Assembly: GCA_013812395.1 (NCBI GenBank)
Contig: JACCTL010000008.1
Span: 1 to 32,945 of the forward strand
Reading direction: 5' to 3'
Origin: Euzebyaceae bacterium
GTDB taxonomy: Bacteria > Actinomycetota > Nitriliruptoria > Euzebyales > Egibacteraceae
DNA: 32,945 bases
Shown: positions 9,275-17,164 of the stretch, piece after piece
Numbering within the stretch: position 1 is the first letter of the stretch
Layout: each line of letters starts with the position of its first letter
Made by a program: the position numbers and the translations under genes
The notes under the pieces: model-generated
What the model was told of the DNA's origin: nothing
The model's database searches: none
What the model saw: only the letters and a program-made list of their open reading frames with translations

Positions 9275-9311
9275 GGTCGTCCATGCGAGACAGCGTGCCA
9301 GGACCCTCCCC
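9275..9311 (-). repeat. Direct repeat copy 1 (gene-start-like, ...CATGGACGACC)
   Basis: ggtcgtccatgcgagacagcgtgccaggaccctcccc, about 6 mismatches to 9541-9577. Confidence 0.7.
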
Positions 9312-9338
9312 GGTGCAGGCCCAGCGGCGACGCCTGGG

Positions 9339-9540
9339 CTATTGCCTGCGCGGTGCGGGCTCGACGACGAGACGTGAAGTGTCACCTTTGAGCAGATCGA
9401 CCATCTCGCGGATGGCCGTTTCGGCTTCACTGCGGTTCGAGCACACCCTGACCGCCTTGCCCCCGGCCTGACCGTCGGCCTTCACGACGGAGAACGGTTC
9501 GATGTCGTCGAGTCGGGCGAGGATCTGGTCTACGTCCTTT
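9339..9540 (-). pseudogene. PurD (GAR synthetase) ATP-grasp-like fragment
   Basis: Minus frame: KDVDQILARLDDIEPFSVVKADGQAGGKAVRVCSNRSEAETAIREMVDLLKGDTSRLVVEPAPRRQ*, resembles PurD VIKADGLAAGKGVxV...EAEAAxxxM; no clear start codon in frame. Confidence 0.45.
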
Positions 9541-9577
9541 GGTCGTCCATGCCGTGCAGGGTGCCAGGACCGTCCCC
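9541..9577 (-). repeat. Direct repeat copy 2 (gene-start-like, ...CATGGACGACC)
   Basis: ggtcgtccatgccgtgcagggtgccaggaccgtcccc, paired with 9275-9311. Confidence 0.7.
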
Positions 9578-9662
9578 AGCGTTCTGCCCATAGCCCCCGT
9601 GGTCCCCATAGCCGCAGGCGAGACCGCAGCCCCGGCCAAGGGTGACGGCTGATCGCCCGGGT

Positions 9663-10053
9663 TCAGGCCGCCGTCCTCGCAGCCTCCACGAGACGGTCCG
9701 CCGAACGCCTTGCGCGCTTCCCGTCGTCCGCAGTCGACCTCCCAGCGCCATAGCTCGCGGGCGTCTTCAACCCGAGCAGGATGGCGAGGGCCTTGGCGTG
9801 GCCCCTGTCGACCTTCGCCAGCAGGCCGATCGCCTCGTTGTGGTTGTCGCCCTGCGAGTGCTCACCGAGCCGCTTGCAGCACAGCACGTCAGCGGCCGCG
9901 ATGCCCGCGTGGACCCACAGGGTGATGCGCGTCGAGCACGTCCTGCTCGTCGTCGGCCAGCTCCATCACATCCGACGCGGCTGCGCGGAACATCTCCGCT
10001 TTGCGAAGCCGCCCCTCGACCGTCGCCGGCGTGCACCTGTGCGTCCGACTCAC
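9663..10053 (-). pseudogene. HEPN-like toxin partner (module B) with single-base frameshift
   Basis: GTG(10053) VSRTHRCTPATVEGRLRKAEMFRAAASDVMELADDEQDVLDA, then +1 shift near 9921-9931 to ITLWVHAGIAAADVLCCKRLGEHSQGDNHNEAIGLLAKVDRGHAKALAILLGLKTPASYGAGRSTADDGKRARRSADRLVEAARTAA*. Overlaps upstream stop by GTGA. Confidence 0.65.
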
Positions 10054-10685
10054 GGCATTGAAGCGCGGCCGAGGAACCGCTTGAGGTAGTCGGCCCGGCC
10101 GTGCAGGCTCACGCCCTCGCGCCGGATGTCGTCGTACATCGGCTGCCCCTCGTCGAGCCCGATCCGGACCTCGGCCGCGCTGAGCTCAAGCACCCGCGCG
10201 TCGTTGCCCGTCCACGCGGTGACGCTCTCCGCGAGAGCGTCGAGCTGGTCGCGCCACACCGGGTCGTCACCCTTCACGTCGTCGCCGCGGACGACGAGCA
10301 GGTCGATGTCGCTGTCGGGCCGCATGTCCCGCCGGGATGCCGAACCGAACAGCGCCACGTACTCCGCCGGGGGCTGCCACCGTCCCAGCTCGGCGCGGAT
10401 GCGGTCGAGCAGCTCGTGGTACAGGCGGGCTAAGGCGGTGATGTGGAGCGCCGCGAGGTGGCGGCGGTTCAGCCGGTACGACACCGCCTTGCCGACGCGC
10501 TCGTCGGTGACGACCCCCTGTTCGACCAGTCGCTGCAGCGACTTGCGAACGCCTGCTTCGGAGCGGCCGCCGATGAGCCGGTGCACCTGCGGCGGGGTGA
10601 ACCCGGCGTCCGCGCCGGCGAGGACTGCCAGAACTTCGCCGTCCAGCGTGGGGGTTACCGTTCTGAACGGGTGCTGTACCTGCAT
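10050..10685 (-). CDS. HTH plus nucleotidyltransferase (MNT) antitoxin-like protein (module B)
   Basis: N-terminal wHTH (PPQVHRLIGGRSEAGVRKSLQRLVEQGVVTDERVGKAVSYRLN) and MNT motif VALFGSASRRDMRPDSDIDLLVV. Confidence 0.88.
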   Translation of the reverse strand: MQVQHPFRTVTPTLDGEVLAVLAGADAGFTPPQVHRLIGGRSEAGVRKSLQRLVEQGVVTDERVGKAVSYRLNRRHLAALHITALARLYHELLDRIRAELGRWQPPAEYVALFGSASRRDMRPDSDIDLLVVRGDDVKGDDPVWRDQLDALAESVTAWTGNDARVLELSAAEVRIGLDEGQPMYDDIRREGVSLHGRADYLKRFLGRASMP

Positions 10686-10691
10686 CCTCAG

Positions 10692-10738
10692 ACCGTAGGA
10701 CGTGTCCGTACTATAGTCAAGATATCCGTACTATAGTT
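10692..10738 (-). promoter_or_regulatory. Promoter and double-palindrome operator of the module B MNT gene
   Basis: Two ACTATAGT palindromes (10710-10717, 10730-10737) exactly 20 bp apart within tccgtactatagt direct repeats; minus strand TTGACT (10715-10720), 17 bp, TACGGT (10692-10697), just upstream of ATG at 10685. Confidence 0.65.
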
Positions 10739-10850
10739 GATGGCGCTCAGCGGAGTCGCGGGTCCAGCACGGCGGCGTCGGAACAGCCAGCGAGGTCGTG
10801 TTGGGCGGGTTTCCTAATGTCTGCGGGCGGGGTTACCCGTTCACTCCACG

Positions 10851-11123
10851 TCAGTTGACGGCGTCCTTGAAGCTCTTGCCCGCCTTGAAGGCGGGGGCCT
10901 TGGAGGCGGGGACCTGCATCTCGGCGCCGGTCTGCGGGTTGCGGCCGGTACGGGCGGCGCGGTCGCGGACCTCGAAGGTGCCGAAGCCGGTCAGCGACAC
11001 CTTGTCGCCACCCTGCAGGGCCTCGGTGATGGAGTCCAGGACGGCGTCGAGGGCTTTGGACGTGTCGCCCTTCGACAGGCCGGACTTGTTGGCGGCGACA
11101 TCGGCGAGCTGGCTCTTGTTCAT
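10851..11123 (-). CDS. HU-family DNA-binding protein
   Basis: MNKSQLADVAANKSGLSKGDTSKALDAVLDSITEALQGGDKVSLTGFGTFEVRDRAARTGRNPQTGAEMQVPASKAPAFKAGKSFKDAVN. Confidence 0.96.
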   Translation of the reverse strand: MNKSQLADVAANKSGLSKGDTSKALDAVLDSITEALQGGDKVSLTGFGTFEVRDRAARTGRNPQTGAEMQVPASKAPAFKAGKSFKDAVN

Positions 11124-11334
11124 CGTTCGTCGTACTCCTCGTCGTCGGGGCAAAGACATCTTCCAGCACTCCAGTCGGCGAGAAACGGCGTCGTGGGGCC
11201 GCCGAGGGGGGCGCTCGACGGGATACCGTGCCCCACGATCGGCCAGATCGCAAGCACCACCCGCGTCGCCGGGGTCGGCGCTCGGCTGAAACGAGGTTCG
11301 CCGCGGCCCTCGCCATGCGCTAGACATCGCTCGC

Positions 11335-12021
11335 GTGGACGGTGCAGCGACATCGGTGGAGCCTCGCGCGGAAGGGCGTCAGCACGCCCGCTGGGTGTGC
11401 CTCGACGTCGGCGAGACCCTGATCGACGAAACCCGGGTGTGGGCGGTGTGGGCCGACATACTGCAGTTGCCGTACCTGACGCTGGCGGCCGCGATCGGCG
11501 CCACCATCGCCGCGGGCAACCCCCACCAGTCGGTCTTCGAGTACCTCGGCGTTGACGACTGGCAACACCTGGCCCCGGAGGTGGAACGGCGCTACGGGGG
11601 GTTCCAGGCCGAGGACTTGTACCCCGACGCCCTGCCGGCGCTGGACGCGTTGCGCGACAGCGGTTGCTCGCTGGCGGTGATCGCCAACCAGCCGGCGCAG
11701 CGCGCCGCCGAGCTGGTGGCGATAGGCGTGTCCCCCGACGTCATGGCCATGAGCGACGCGATGGGCGTCGCCAAGCCGGACCCGGCGTTCTTCGACCAGG
11801 TGTTGGCGCGCTGCCATGACCCCATGCCAGGCGACGTGGCCTACGTCGGCGACCGCGTTGACAACGACGTGCGGCCGGCGGCGGCCGCGGGCTTGCGAGC
11901 GGTGTGGTTGCGGCGTGGCCCCTGGGGTGTGGTCCAGCGCGACGACGAGCATCGAGCCCACCTGGTGGTCGACTCGCTGGCCGAGCTGGTCGAGCGGCTC
12001 GACGAGGTGTGGGCGAGCTGA
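11335..12021 (+). CDS. HAD-family hydrolase
   Basis: VCLDVGETLIDETR; LAVIANQP; GVAKPDPAFF; AYVGDRVDNDVRPAAAAGLRAVWLRRG. Confidence 0.88.
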   Translation: MDGAATSVEPRAEGRQHARWVCLDVGETLIDETRVWAVWADILQLPYLTLAAAIGATIAAGNPHQSVFEYLGVDDWQHLAPEVERRYGGFQAEDLYPDALPALDALRDSGCSLAVIANQPAQRAAELVAIGVSPDVMAMSDAMGVAKPDPAFFDQVLARCHDPMPGDVAYVGDRVDNDVRPAAAAGLRAVWLRRGPWGVVQRDDEHRAHLVVDSLAELVERLDEVWAS

Positions 12022-12099
12022 TGCGCCTCAACGCGGCTGACGACGGGGGCTCACCCCGCGTCTATCGTGATACGGCCCACCACGGCGCCGTACCGCCCG

Positions 12100-12456
12100 T
12101 CAGCCTTTGGCTGCGTCCGCGAAGCGTTGCCATGCGGCCTCGTCGTCGCCGACCGACAGGTCGCTGCCGCAGCGGACCAGCGGCAGCCGCAGCACCCCCG
12201 GCTGCGCCACCATCCGGTCGATCCAGTCGTCGTCGGACGCCGACACGTACTGCAAGCCCTGCTCGCGGTAGGCCTTGGCTTCCGGATCGAGCACGCCCTT
12301 GGCGCCGAAGCGCTGCACGAACCGGCGCAGCTCCCCGGGTGACGGGGCACGCTTGCGGACGTCCACGAAATGCACCGGCACCCGCCGCTCGCTGAAGCAC
12401 CGTTGAGCCTTGCGCGTGGCCTTGGAACCGGCGGAACCGAACAGCTGCACGTCCAT
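12100..12456 (-). CDS. ArsC/Spx-family thioredoxin-fold protein (no active-site Cys at the usual N-terminal position)
   Basis: MDVQLFGSAGSKATRKAQRCFSERRVPVHFVDVRKRAPSPGELRRFVQRFG...LRLPLVRCGSDLSVGDDEAAWQRF. Confidence 0.75.
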   Translation of the reverse strand: MDVQLFGSAGSKATRKAQRCFSERRVPVHFVDVRKRAPSPGELRRFVQRFGAKGVLDPEAKAYREQGLQYVSASDDDWIDRMVAQPGVLRLPLVRCGSDLSVGDDEAAWQRFADAAKG

Positions 12457-12477
12457 GCTGGGGCATGCTAACGGCCG

Positions 12478-13977
12478 ATGCCCGACGACCTGCTGACTCG
12501 CCCGGTCCGCCACCTCGCCGATCTCATCCGCAGGCGCCAGCTGTCACCGGTCGAGCTGGTCGAGGCCTGTCTGCAGCGGATTGCCGTGGCGGACGGGGGC
12601 TACAACAGCATCGTCACCCTGAATGCCGACGGTGCCATGGCCGCTGCTCGGCACGCGCAGGAGGTGGCAGGCAACCACGACGCCCCGCCGTTTCTCGGCG
12701 TGCCGCTCGCGGTCAAGGACCTCGCCCTGACTGCGGGAATCCGCACCACCTTTGGCACCGCCTCGCTGGCCAACTTCGTTCCCGACATCGACGACGAGCA
12801 CGTCGCCCGCCTGCGCCGCGCCGGCTTCATCATCGTGGGCAAGACCAACGTGCCGGAGCTCGGCACCCTGCCGATTACCGAGTCGCGGCTGCTGGGGCCG
12901 TGCCGCAACCCGTGGGACACCCAGCGTACGCCCGGCGGGTCCTCCGGCGGCGCGGCGGCTGCGCTGGCAGCAGGGCTGGTGCCGGCGGTGCAGGGCTCAG
13001 ACGGGGGCGGGTCGCTGCGCATCCCGGCCGCCAACTGCGGGTTGTTCGGGCTCAAGCCAGCGCGGGGGCGGGTTTCCAGCGCCCCGCTGGGTCCCGACAT
13101 GGTCAGCGGCCTGTCCTCGCCGGGCCCGCTCACCCGCGACGTCGCCGACGCCGCGGCGATGCTGGACGTGATGCGCGGCTACGCGCTGGGCGACCCGCAC
13201 TGGGCTCCCGACCCGGCCCGGCCCTACGCCGTCGAGGTGGCCCGCGAGCCGTCGTCGCTGCGCTGCGGGCTGGTCACGACGTGGCCCTACGGCGTCTTCG
13301 ACGACGAGGCGGTCAGCGCCGCCGAGGACGCCGCCCGGTTGCTGGAGTCGCTGGGGCACACCGTCGAGCCGCTGACGCTGGCGCTGGACGGCAGCTTCAA
13401 AGAGGCCTTCCAGGTCGTGTGGGCCGCCGGGCTGTCGGCGACGCCGGTGCCCCACGACACGCTGGAGCCGTTCAACGCCGCGCTGGCGGCCGTCGGCAGG
13501 CAGACCTCGGCAGCCGGGCTGCTGCAAGCCACCGCGATGCTGCAATTGCAGTCGCGGGCGGTGATCACCGCGACCGCCGGCTATGACGCGGTGGTGTCGC
13601 CCACCCTGATGCGGGCGCCGCTGCGGATCGGCGAGCTGGACCATCTCGCCGGCGACCCTGCGGCCATGATGGAGGCGCTCGCCGGCTACGTCGGGCTGAC
13701 TCCGCTGGCCAACGTGACCGGTCAGCCCTCGATGAGCCTGCCACTGGGCAGCTCCCGTGACGGGCTTCCGCTCGGGGTGATGGTGACCGGCCGTCCCGCC
13801 GACGAGGCGACGCTGCTGCGACTGGCGGCCCAGGTACAGGCTGCGGTGGACTGGACCGGCCGGCGTCCCCCGGCCACAACCTCAGCGACCAGGACCGCCG
13901 GGACCACGACCCCAGCGACCACGACCCCAGCGACCAAGGAGCCCGCGGCATGCTCGTCGACGCCACCGTCCTCGTGA
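12478..13977 (+). CDS. Amidase (amidase-signature family)
   Basis: GVPLAVKDL; TPGGSSGGAAAALAAGLVPAVQGSDGGGSLRIPAANCGLFGLKP; repeat-derived C-terminal tail overlapping the next gene. Confidence 0.9.
   Translation: MPDDLLTRPVRHLADLIRRRQLSPVELVEACLQRIAVADGGYNSIVTLNADGAMAAARHAQEVAGNHDAPPFLGVPLAVKDLALTAGIRTTFGTASLANFVPDIDDEHVARLRRAGFIIVGKTNVPELGTLPITESRLLGPCRNPWDTQRTPGGSSGGAAAALAAGLVPAVQGSDGGGSLRIPAANCGLFGLKPARGRVSSAPLGPDMVSGLSSPGPLTRDVADAAAMLDVMRGYALGDPHWAPDPARPYAVEVAREPSSLRCGLVTTWPYGVFDDEAVSAAEDAARLLESLGHTVEPLTLALDGSFKEAFQVVWAAGLSATPVPHDTLEPFNAALAAVGRQTSAAGLLQATAMLQLQSRAVITATAGYDAVVSPTLMRAPLRIGELDHLAGDPAAMMEALAGYVGLTPLANVTGQPSMSLPLGSSRDGLPLGVMVTGRPADEATLLRLAAQVQAAVDWTGRRPPATTSATRTAGTTTPATTTPATKEPAACSSTPPSS
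13902..13936. repeat. 15-bp tandem repeat (gaccacgaccccagc) at the amidase 3' end
   Basis: Two exact copies 13902-13916 and 13917-13931 plus a partial copy to 13936. Confidence 0.85.
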
Positions 13978-14708
13978 CCGGTGCCTCCAGCGGCATCGGA
14001 CGCGCCTGCGCCGAGGCCTTCGCCCGCGCCGGCGCCCGCCTGCTGCTCTGTGCCCGGCGGGGCGACCGGCTCACCGAGCTGGCCGACTCGCTGGACGCCG
14101 AGGTGCGCACCCTCCCGCTGGACGTGCGGGACCGAGCGGCCGTGAGCGCCGCCGTCGACGGCTTGGATGACGGCTGGCGGAACGTCGACGTGCTGGTCAA
14201 CAACGCCGGGCTGGCCGTCGGTTTCGGGCCACTACAAGACAACGACCCCGCCGACTGGGACCGCATGATCGACACGAACATCACCGGCCTGCTCAACGTG
14301 ACCCATGCCGTGGTGCCCGCCATGGTCCGCCGTGGGCGCGGCCACGTGATCAACATCGGCTCCATCGCCGGCCGCCAGACCTACCCCAACGGCGCGGTGT
14401 ACTGCGCGACCAAGGCCGCCGTCGATCGCATCACCACGGGTCTGCGCATGGACCTGTTGGGCAAGGGCGTGCGGGTGTCCACCGTGGACCCCGGCGCCGT
14501 CGAGACCGAGTTTTCCGTCGTGCGCTTCTCCGGGGACCACGACCGTGCCGAGCGGGTGTACGAGGGCATGAGGCCCCTGACCGCCGACGACGTTGCCGAG
14601 ACCGTGGTGTGGGTCGCCGACCGTCCGGCTCACGTCCAGGTCGCCGAGGTGGTGCTGCTGCCCACCGACCAGGCTGCCGCCACCCAGATCGCGCGGCGAA
14701 GATCCTAG
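13950..14708 (+). CDS. SDR-family oxidoreductase
   Basis: VLVTGASSGIGRACAEAFARAGARLLLCARR; NNAG; YCATKAAVDR; aaggag RBS 8 nt upstream. Confidence 0.92.
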   Translation: MLVDATVLVTGASSGIGRACAEAFARAGARLLLCARRGDRLTELADSLDAEVRTLPLDVRDRAAVSAAVDGLDDGWRNVDVLVNNAGLAVGFGPLQDNDPADWDRMIDTNITGLLNVTHAVVPAMVRRGRGHVINIGSIAGRQTYPNGAVYCATKAAVDRITTGLRMDLLGKGVRVSTVDPGAVETEFSVVRFSGDHDRAERVYEGMRPLTADDVAETVVWVADRPAHVQVAEVVLLPTDQAAATQIARRRS

Positions 14709-14771
14709 TCGACACCCTCCCCGTCCAGCCCTTGGCACAACGCGCCGGGGCACACTGAGACCACAGGGGGC

Positions 14772-14824
14772 CCCGCGACTTGGTCGCCCCTGCTGCATTG
14801 ACAAAAGTCGCGGGATCGCCGGGC
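14772..14824. terminator. Possible terminator between convergent genes (10-bp inverted repeat)
   Basis: cccgcgactt (14772-14781) ... aagtcgcggg (14815-14824); 33-nt loop, no strong T tract. Confidence 0.3.
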
Positions 14825-14889
14825 TCAGGTCCGGTAACGGCGCCCATCGATGACCGACACGTTGCTCGTGCTGTCGAGCAGCAGAGCGC

Positions 14890-15648
14890 CTATAGGGGCA
14901 GGCGGCGGAAGATCGGTCGCGGGACGTGGCGCAGGATGGCCATCACCCAGCGCAGCACGCCCGGTACCCACACGATCTCGTGCCCCCGTCGGAGGCCGTC
15001 GTCGATCGCCTCGGCCACCGCCTCGGCGGTGGTGGCCAAAGGACCCGGAGGGCGACCAGCCGTCATCTTTGTGTGCACAAAGCCCGGGCGGACCACCATC
15101 ACCGCGGCGCCCGAGCCGACGAGGCTGTCGCCCAGCCCGAGAGCGAGACCGTCCAGGCCAGCCTTGCCGGCGCCGTAGACAAAGTTGGAACGCCGCACCC
15201 GCTCTCCCGCCACCGACGACAGCACGACCAGGGTGCCGTGCCCCTGGACACGCAGTCGCCGCGCCACGTGCAGGGCGACCGACGCGCAGCCGAGGAAGTT
15301 CGTCCGCAGCACCGTCACGGCTACCTCAGGGTCGCGCTCGGCGGCGTCCTGATCGCCCAGCACGCCGGCGGCCAGCACCACCACGTCGAAGTCGCGCGCG
15401 TCGAAGACCTGCTCGACGAAGGCGCCGTGGCCGGCGGTGTCGTCGGCGTCGAAGGCCACGGTCTCGACCTGCCCGGCGCCCGCCCGGCGCAGCGCTTCGG
15501 TTGCGGCACCCAACGCCTCGGGCCGACGCCCGGCGAGCACGACGGTGCCGGCGCGGGAGCCCAACAGCCGCCGGGCGGTCGCCACACCGATGTCCGAGCT
15601 TCCACCCAGCACCAGCACCGACTGCACGCCCCCCAACGCATCACGCAC
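14890..15648 (-). CDS. dprE2: Decaprenylphosphoryl-2-keto-ribose reductase (DprE2-like SDR)
   Basis: VLVLGGSSDIGVATARRLL...VVLAAGVLG...LVVLSSVAGERVRRSNFVYGAGKAGLDGLALGLGDSL; C-terminal VPGVLRWVMAILRHVPRPIFRRLPL; adjacent to dprE1. Confidence 0.88.
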   Translation of the reverse strand: MRDALGGVQSVLVLGGSSDIGVATARRLLGSRAGTVVLAGRRPEALGAATEALRRAGAGQVETVAFDADDTAGHGAFVEQVFDARDFDVVVLAAGVLGDQDAAERDPEVAVTVLRTNFLGCASVALHVARRLRVQGHGTLVVLSSVAGERVRRSNFVYGAGKAGLDGLALGLGDSLVGSGAAVMVVRPGFVHTKMTAGRPPGPLATTAEAVAEAIDDGLRRGHEIVWVPGVLRWVMAILRHVPRPIFRRLPL

Positions 15649-15725
15649 GGCGTCGCTCCTTCGTCGCAGGCACCGACTGGACGGCCCCTATCGCATCACG
15701 CACGGCGTCGCTCCTTCGTCGCAGG
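15615..15725 (-). repeat. 55-bp-period tandem duplication spanning the dprE2 RBS and start codon
   Basis: 34-bp identical core cgcatcacgcacggcgtcgctccttcgtcgcagg at 15637-15670 and 15692-15725. Confidence 0.92.
15641..15703 (-). other. Putative 20-codon uORF created by the duplication
   Basis: GTG(15703) VRDAIGAVQSVPATKERRRA, TGA at 15641-15643, overlapping the dprE2 start GTG at 15646-15648. Confidence 0.5.
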
Positions 15726-15733
15726 GCCAATCT

Positions 15734-17164
15734 TCATCGCAAGCCCGTCGCGGATCGCAGGCGCAGCCGTTGTGACAGATCCGAGCGCAGCAGGCCGTCG
15801 GGGTCGACACGGGCGCAGACCCGGCGCCACTCGTCAAGGCGCGGGTACATCGCGGCGACCAGCTCCGGGCGCAGGCGCGCGTCCTTAGCCAGGTAGCAAC
15901 GTCCACCAGCGTGGGTGACCATCTCGTCCAGCTCGTCGAGCAGCGCCGGGAGTTGCGGTGGGCCGACCGGCATGTCCAGGGCCAGCGTCCAGCCGGGCAG
16001 CGGGAACGACAAGTGCCCGGGGTTGCCCGGACCGAAGCGCTTGAGCACGGCCAGCACGGAGGGGCAGCGTGCCGCGCTCAGCCGTTGGATGGCCGAGCGG
16101 ATGACCTCCTCGGCGCCGAAAGGCACGACGAACTGGTACTGCACGAACCCTCGGGCGCCGTACATACGGTTCCAGCCGGCGACGCCGTCCAGCGGATGGA
16201 AGAAGCTGGCCAAGCTGTGCAGCGCGCCGTGGCGGCGGCGGGGACTCTGGCGGTACCAGGCCTCATTGAGCAGCCGCGCCGTGGACGGGCGCACCAGTCC
16301 GGGCGGCACCCACGGTGGTGCGGTCAGGCGGATCTTCGGGTCGTAGGCGAGCGGGTCGGCGCGCCGGCGGGCGGGCAGGTCGGCCACGGCGGCGTGATCG
16401 CCGCGGGTGAGCACCGAACGGCCGAGGCTGCGGCCGGTGGCCATGCAGTCGATCCAGGCCACGGAATAGCGGTAGCGATGGTCGCCGCTGTCCATGCGCG
16501 CCAGCAGCTCGTCGAGGTCGCCGGTGCGCTCGGTGTCCACCCGCAGCAGCGACGTGGAGATCGGCAGCAGGCGCAGGGTCGCCTGCACGATGACCCCGGT
16601 CAGTCCCATGCCGCCGGCGGTGGCCCAGAACAGCTCGGGATCGTCGTGGGCCGAGACGCGGTGCTCCCCAGTCGGCGTCAGCAGGGTCAGCGAGGCGACG
16701 TGCTGGGCGAAGCTGCCGTCGTGGTGGTGGTTCTTGCCGTGGATGTCCGCCGCGATGGCCCCGCCGACCGTCACGAAGCGCGTACCCGGCGTCACCGCCA
16801 CGAACCAGCCCGCCGGCACGAAGCGCGCCAGCAGCGCGTCCAGGCTCATGCCGGCCTGGACGGTCACCAGTCCGTTGTCGGGATCGAAGTCCACGACGCC
16901 GTCCAGCCACGTCGCGTCGATGACGGTGCCGCCGGCGTTCTGCGCCGCGTCGCCGTAGGAGCGCCCCAGCCCGCGCGCGACCACACCGCGCCCCGCGGGG
17001 AGCGACAGCAGCGCCCCGGGCCCGTCAGTGGGGGTCAGCAGCGGCCCGCGCCCGCCAGCGGGGGTTAGCATTGACTTGACCTCGCCGACCGCCAACGGCG
17101 TGGCGACCGACGCTCGGCTGGGCGCCGTGCGTCCCCAGCCCGTCAGCAGCCGCTCAGCCCGCAT
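15734..17164 (-). CDS. dprE1: Decaprenylphosphoryl-beta-D-ribose 2-oxidase (DprE1-like FAD oxidoreductase)
   Basis: [78 protein letters not shown]. Confidence 0.93.
   Translation of the reverse strand: MRAERLLTGWGRTAPSRASVATPLAVGEVKSMLTPAGGRGPLLTPTDGPGALLSLPAGRGVVARGLGRSYGDAAQNAGGTVIDATWLDGVVDFDPDNGLVTVQAGMSLDALLARFVPAGWFVAVTPGTRFVTVGGAIAADIHGKNHHHDGSFAQHVASLTLLTPTGEHRVSAHDDPELFWATAGGMGLTGVIVQATLRLLPISTSLLRVDTERTGDLDELLARMDSGDHRYRYSVAWIDCMATGRSLGRSVLTRGDHAAVADLPARRRADPLAYDPKIRLTAPPWVPPGLVRPSTARLLNEAWYRQSPRRRHGALHSLASFFHPLDGVAGWNRMYGARGFVQYQFVVPFGAEEVIRSAIQRLSAARCPSVLAVLKRFGPGNPGHLSFPLPGWTLALDMPVGPPQLPALLDELDEMVTHAGGRCYLAKDARLRPELVAAMYPRLDEWRRVCARVDPDGLLRSDLSQRLRLRSATGLR

Noticed and set aside
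13902-13936. Possible CRISPR-like array
   Set aside because: Back-to-back 15-bp repeats with no spacers; simple tandem repeat.
15911-17068. 385-aa plus-strand ORF
   Set aside because: Antisense to dprE1; no domain.
16983-17076. Degenerate 10-aa repeat in the DprE1 N-terminus ([30 protein letters not shown])
   Set aside because: Imperfect and possibly just low-complexity linker; not strong enough as a separate finding.
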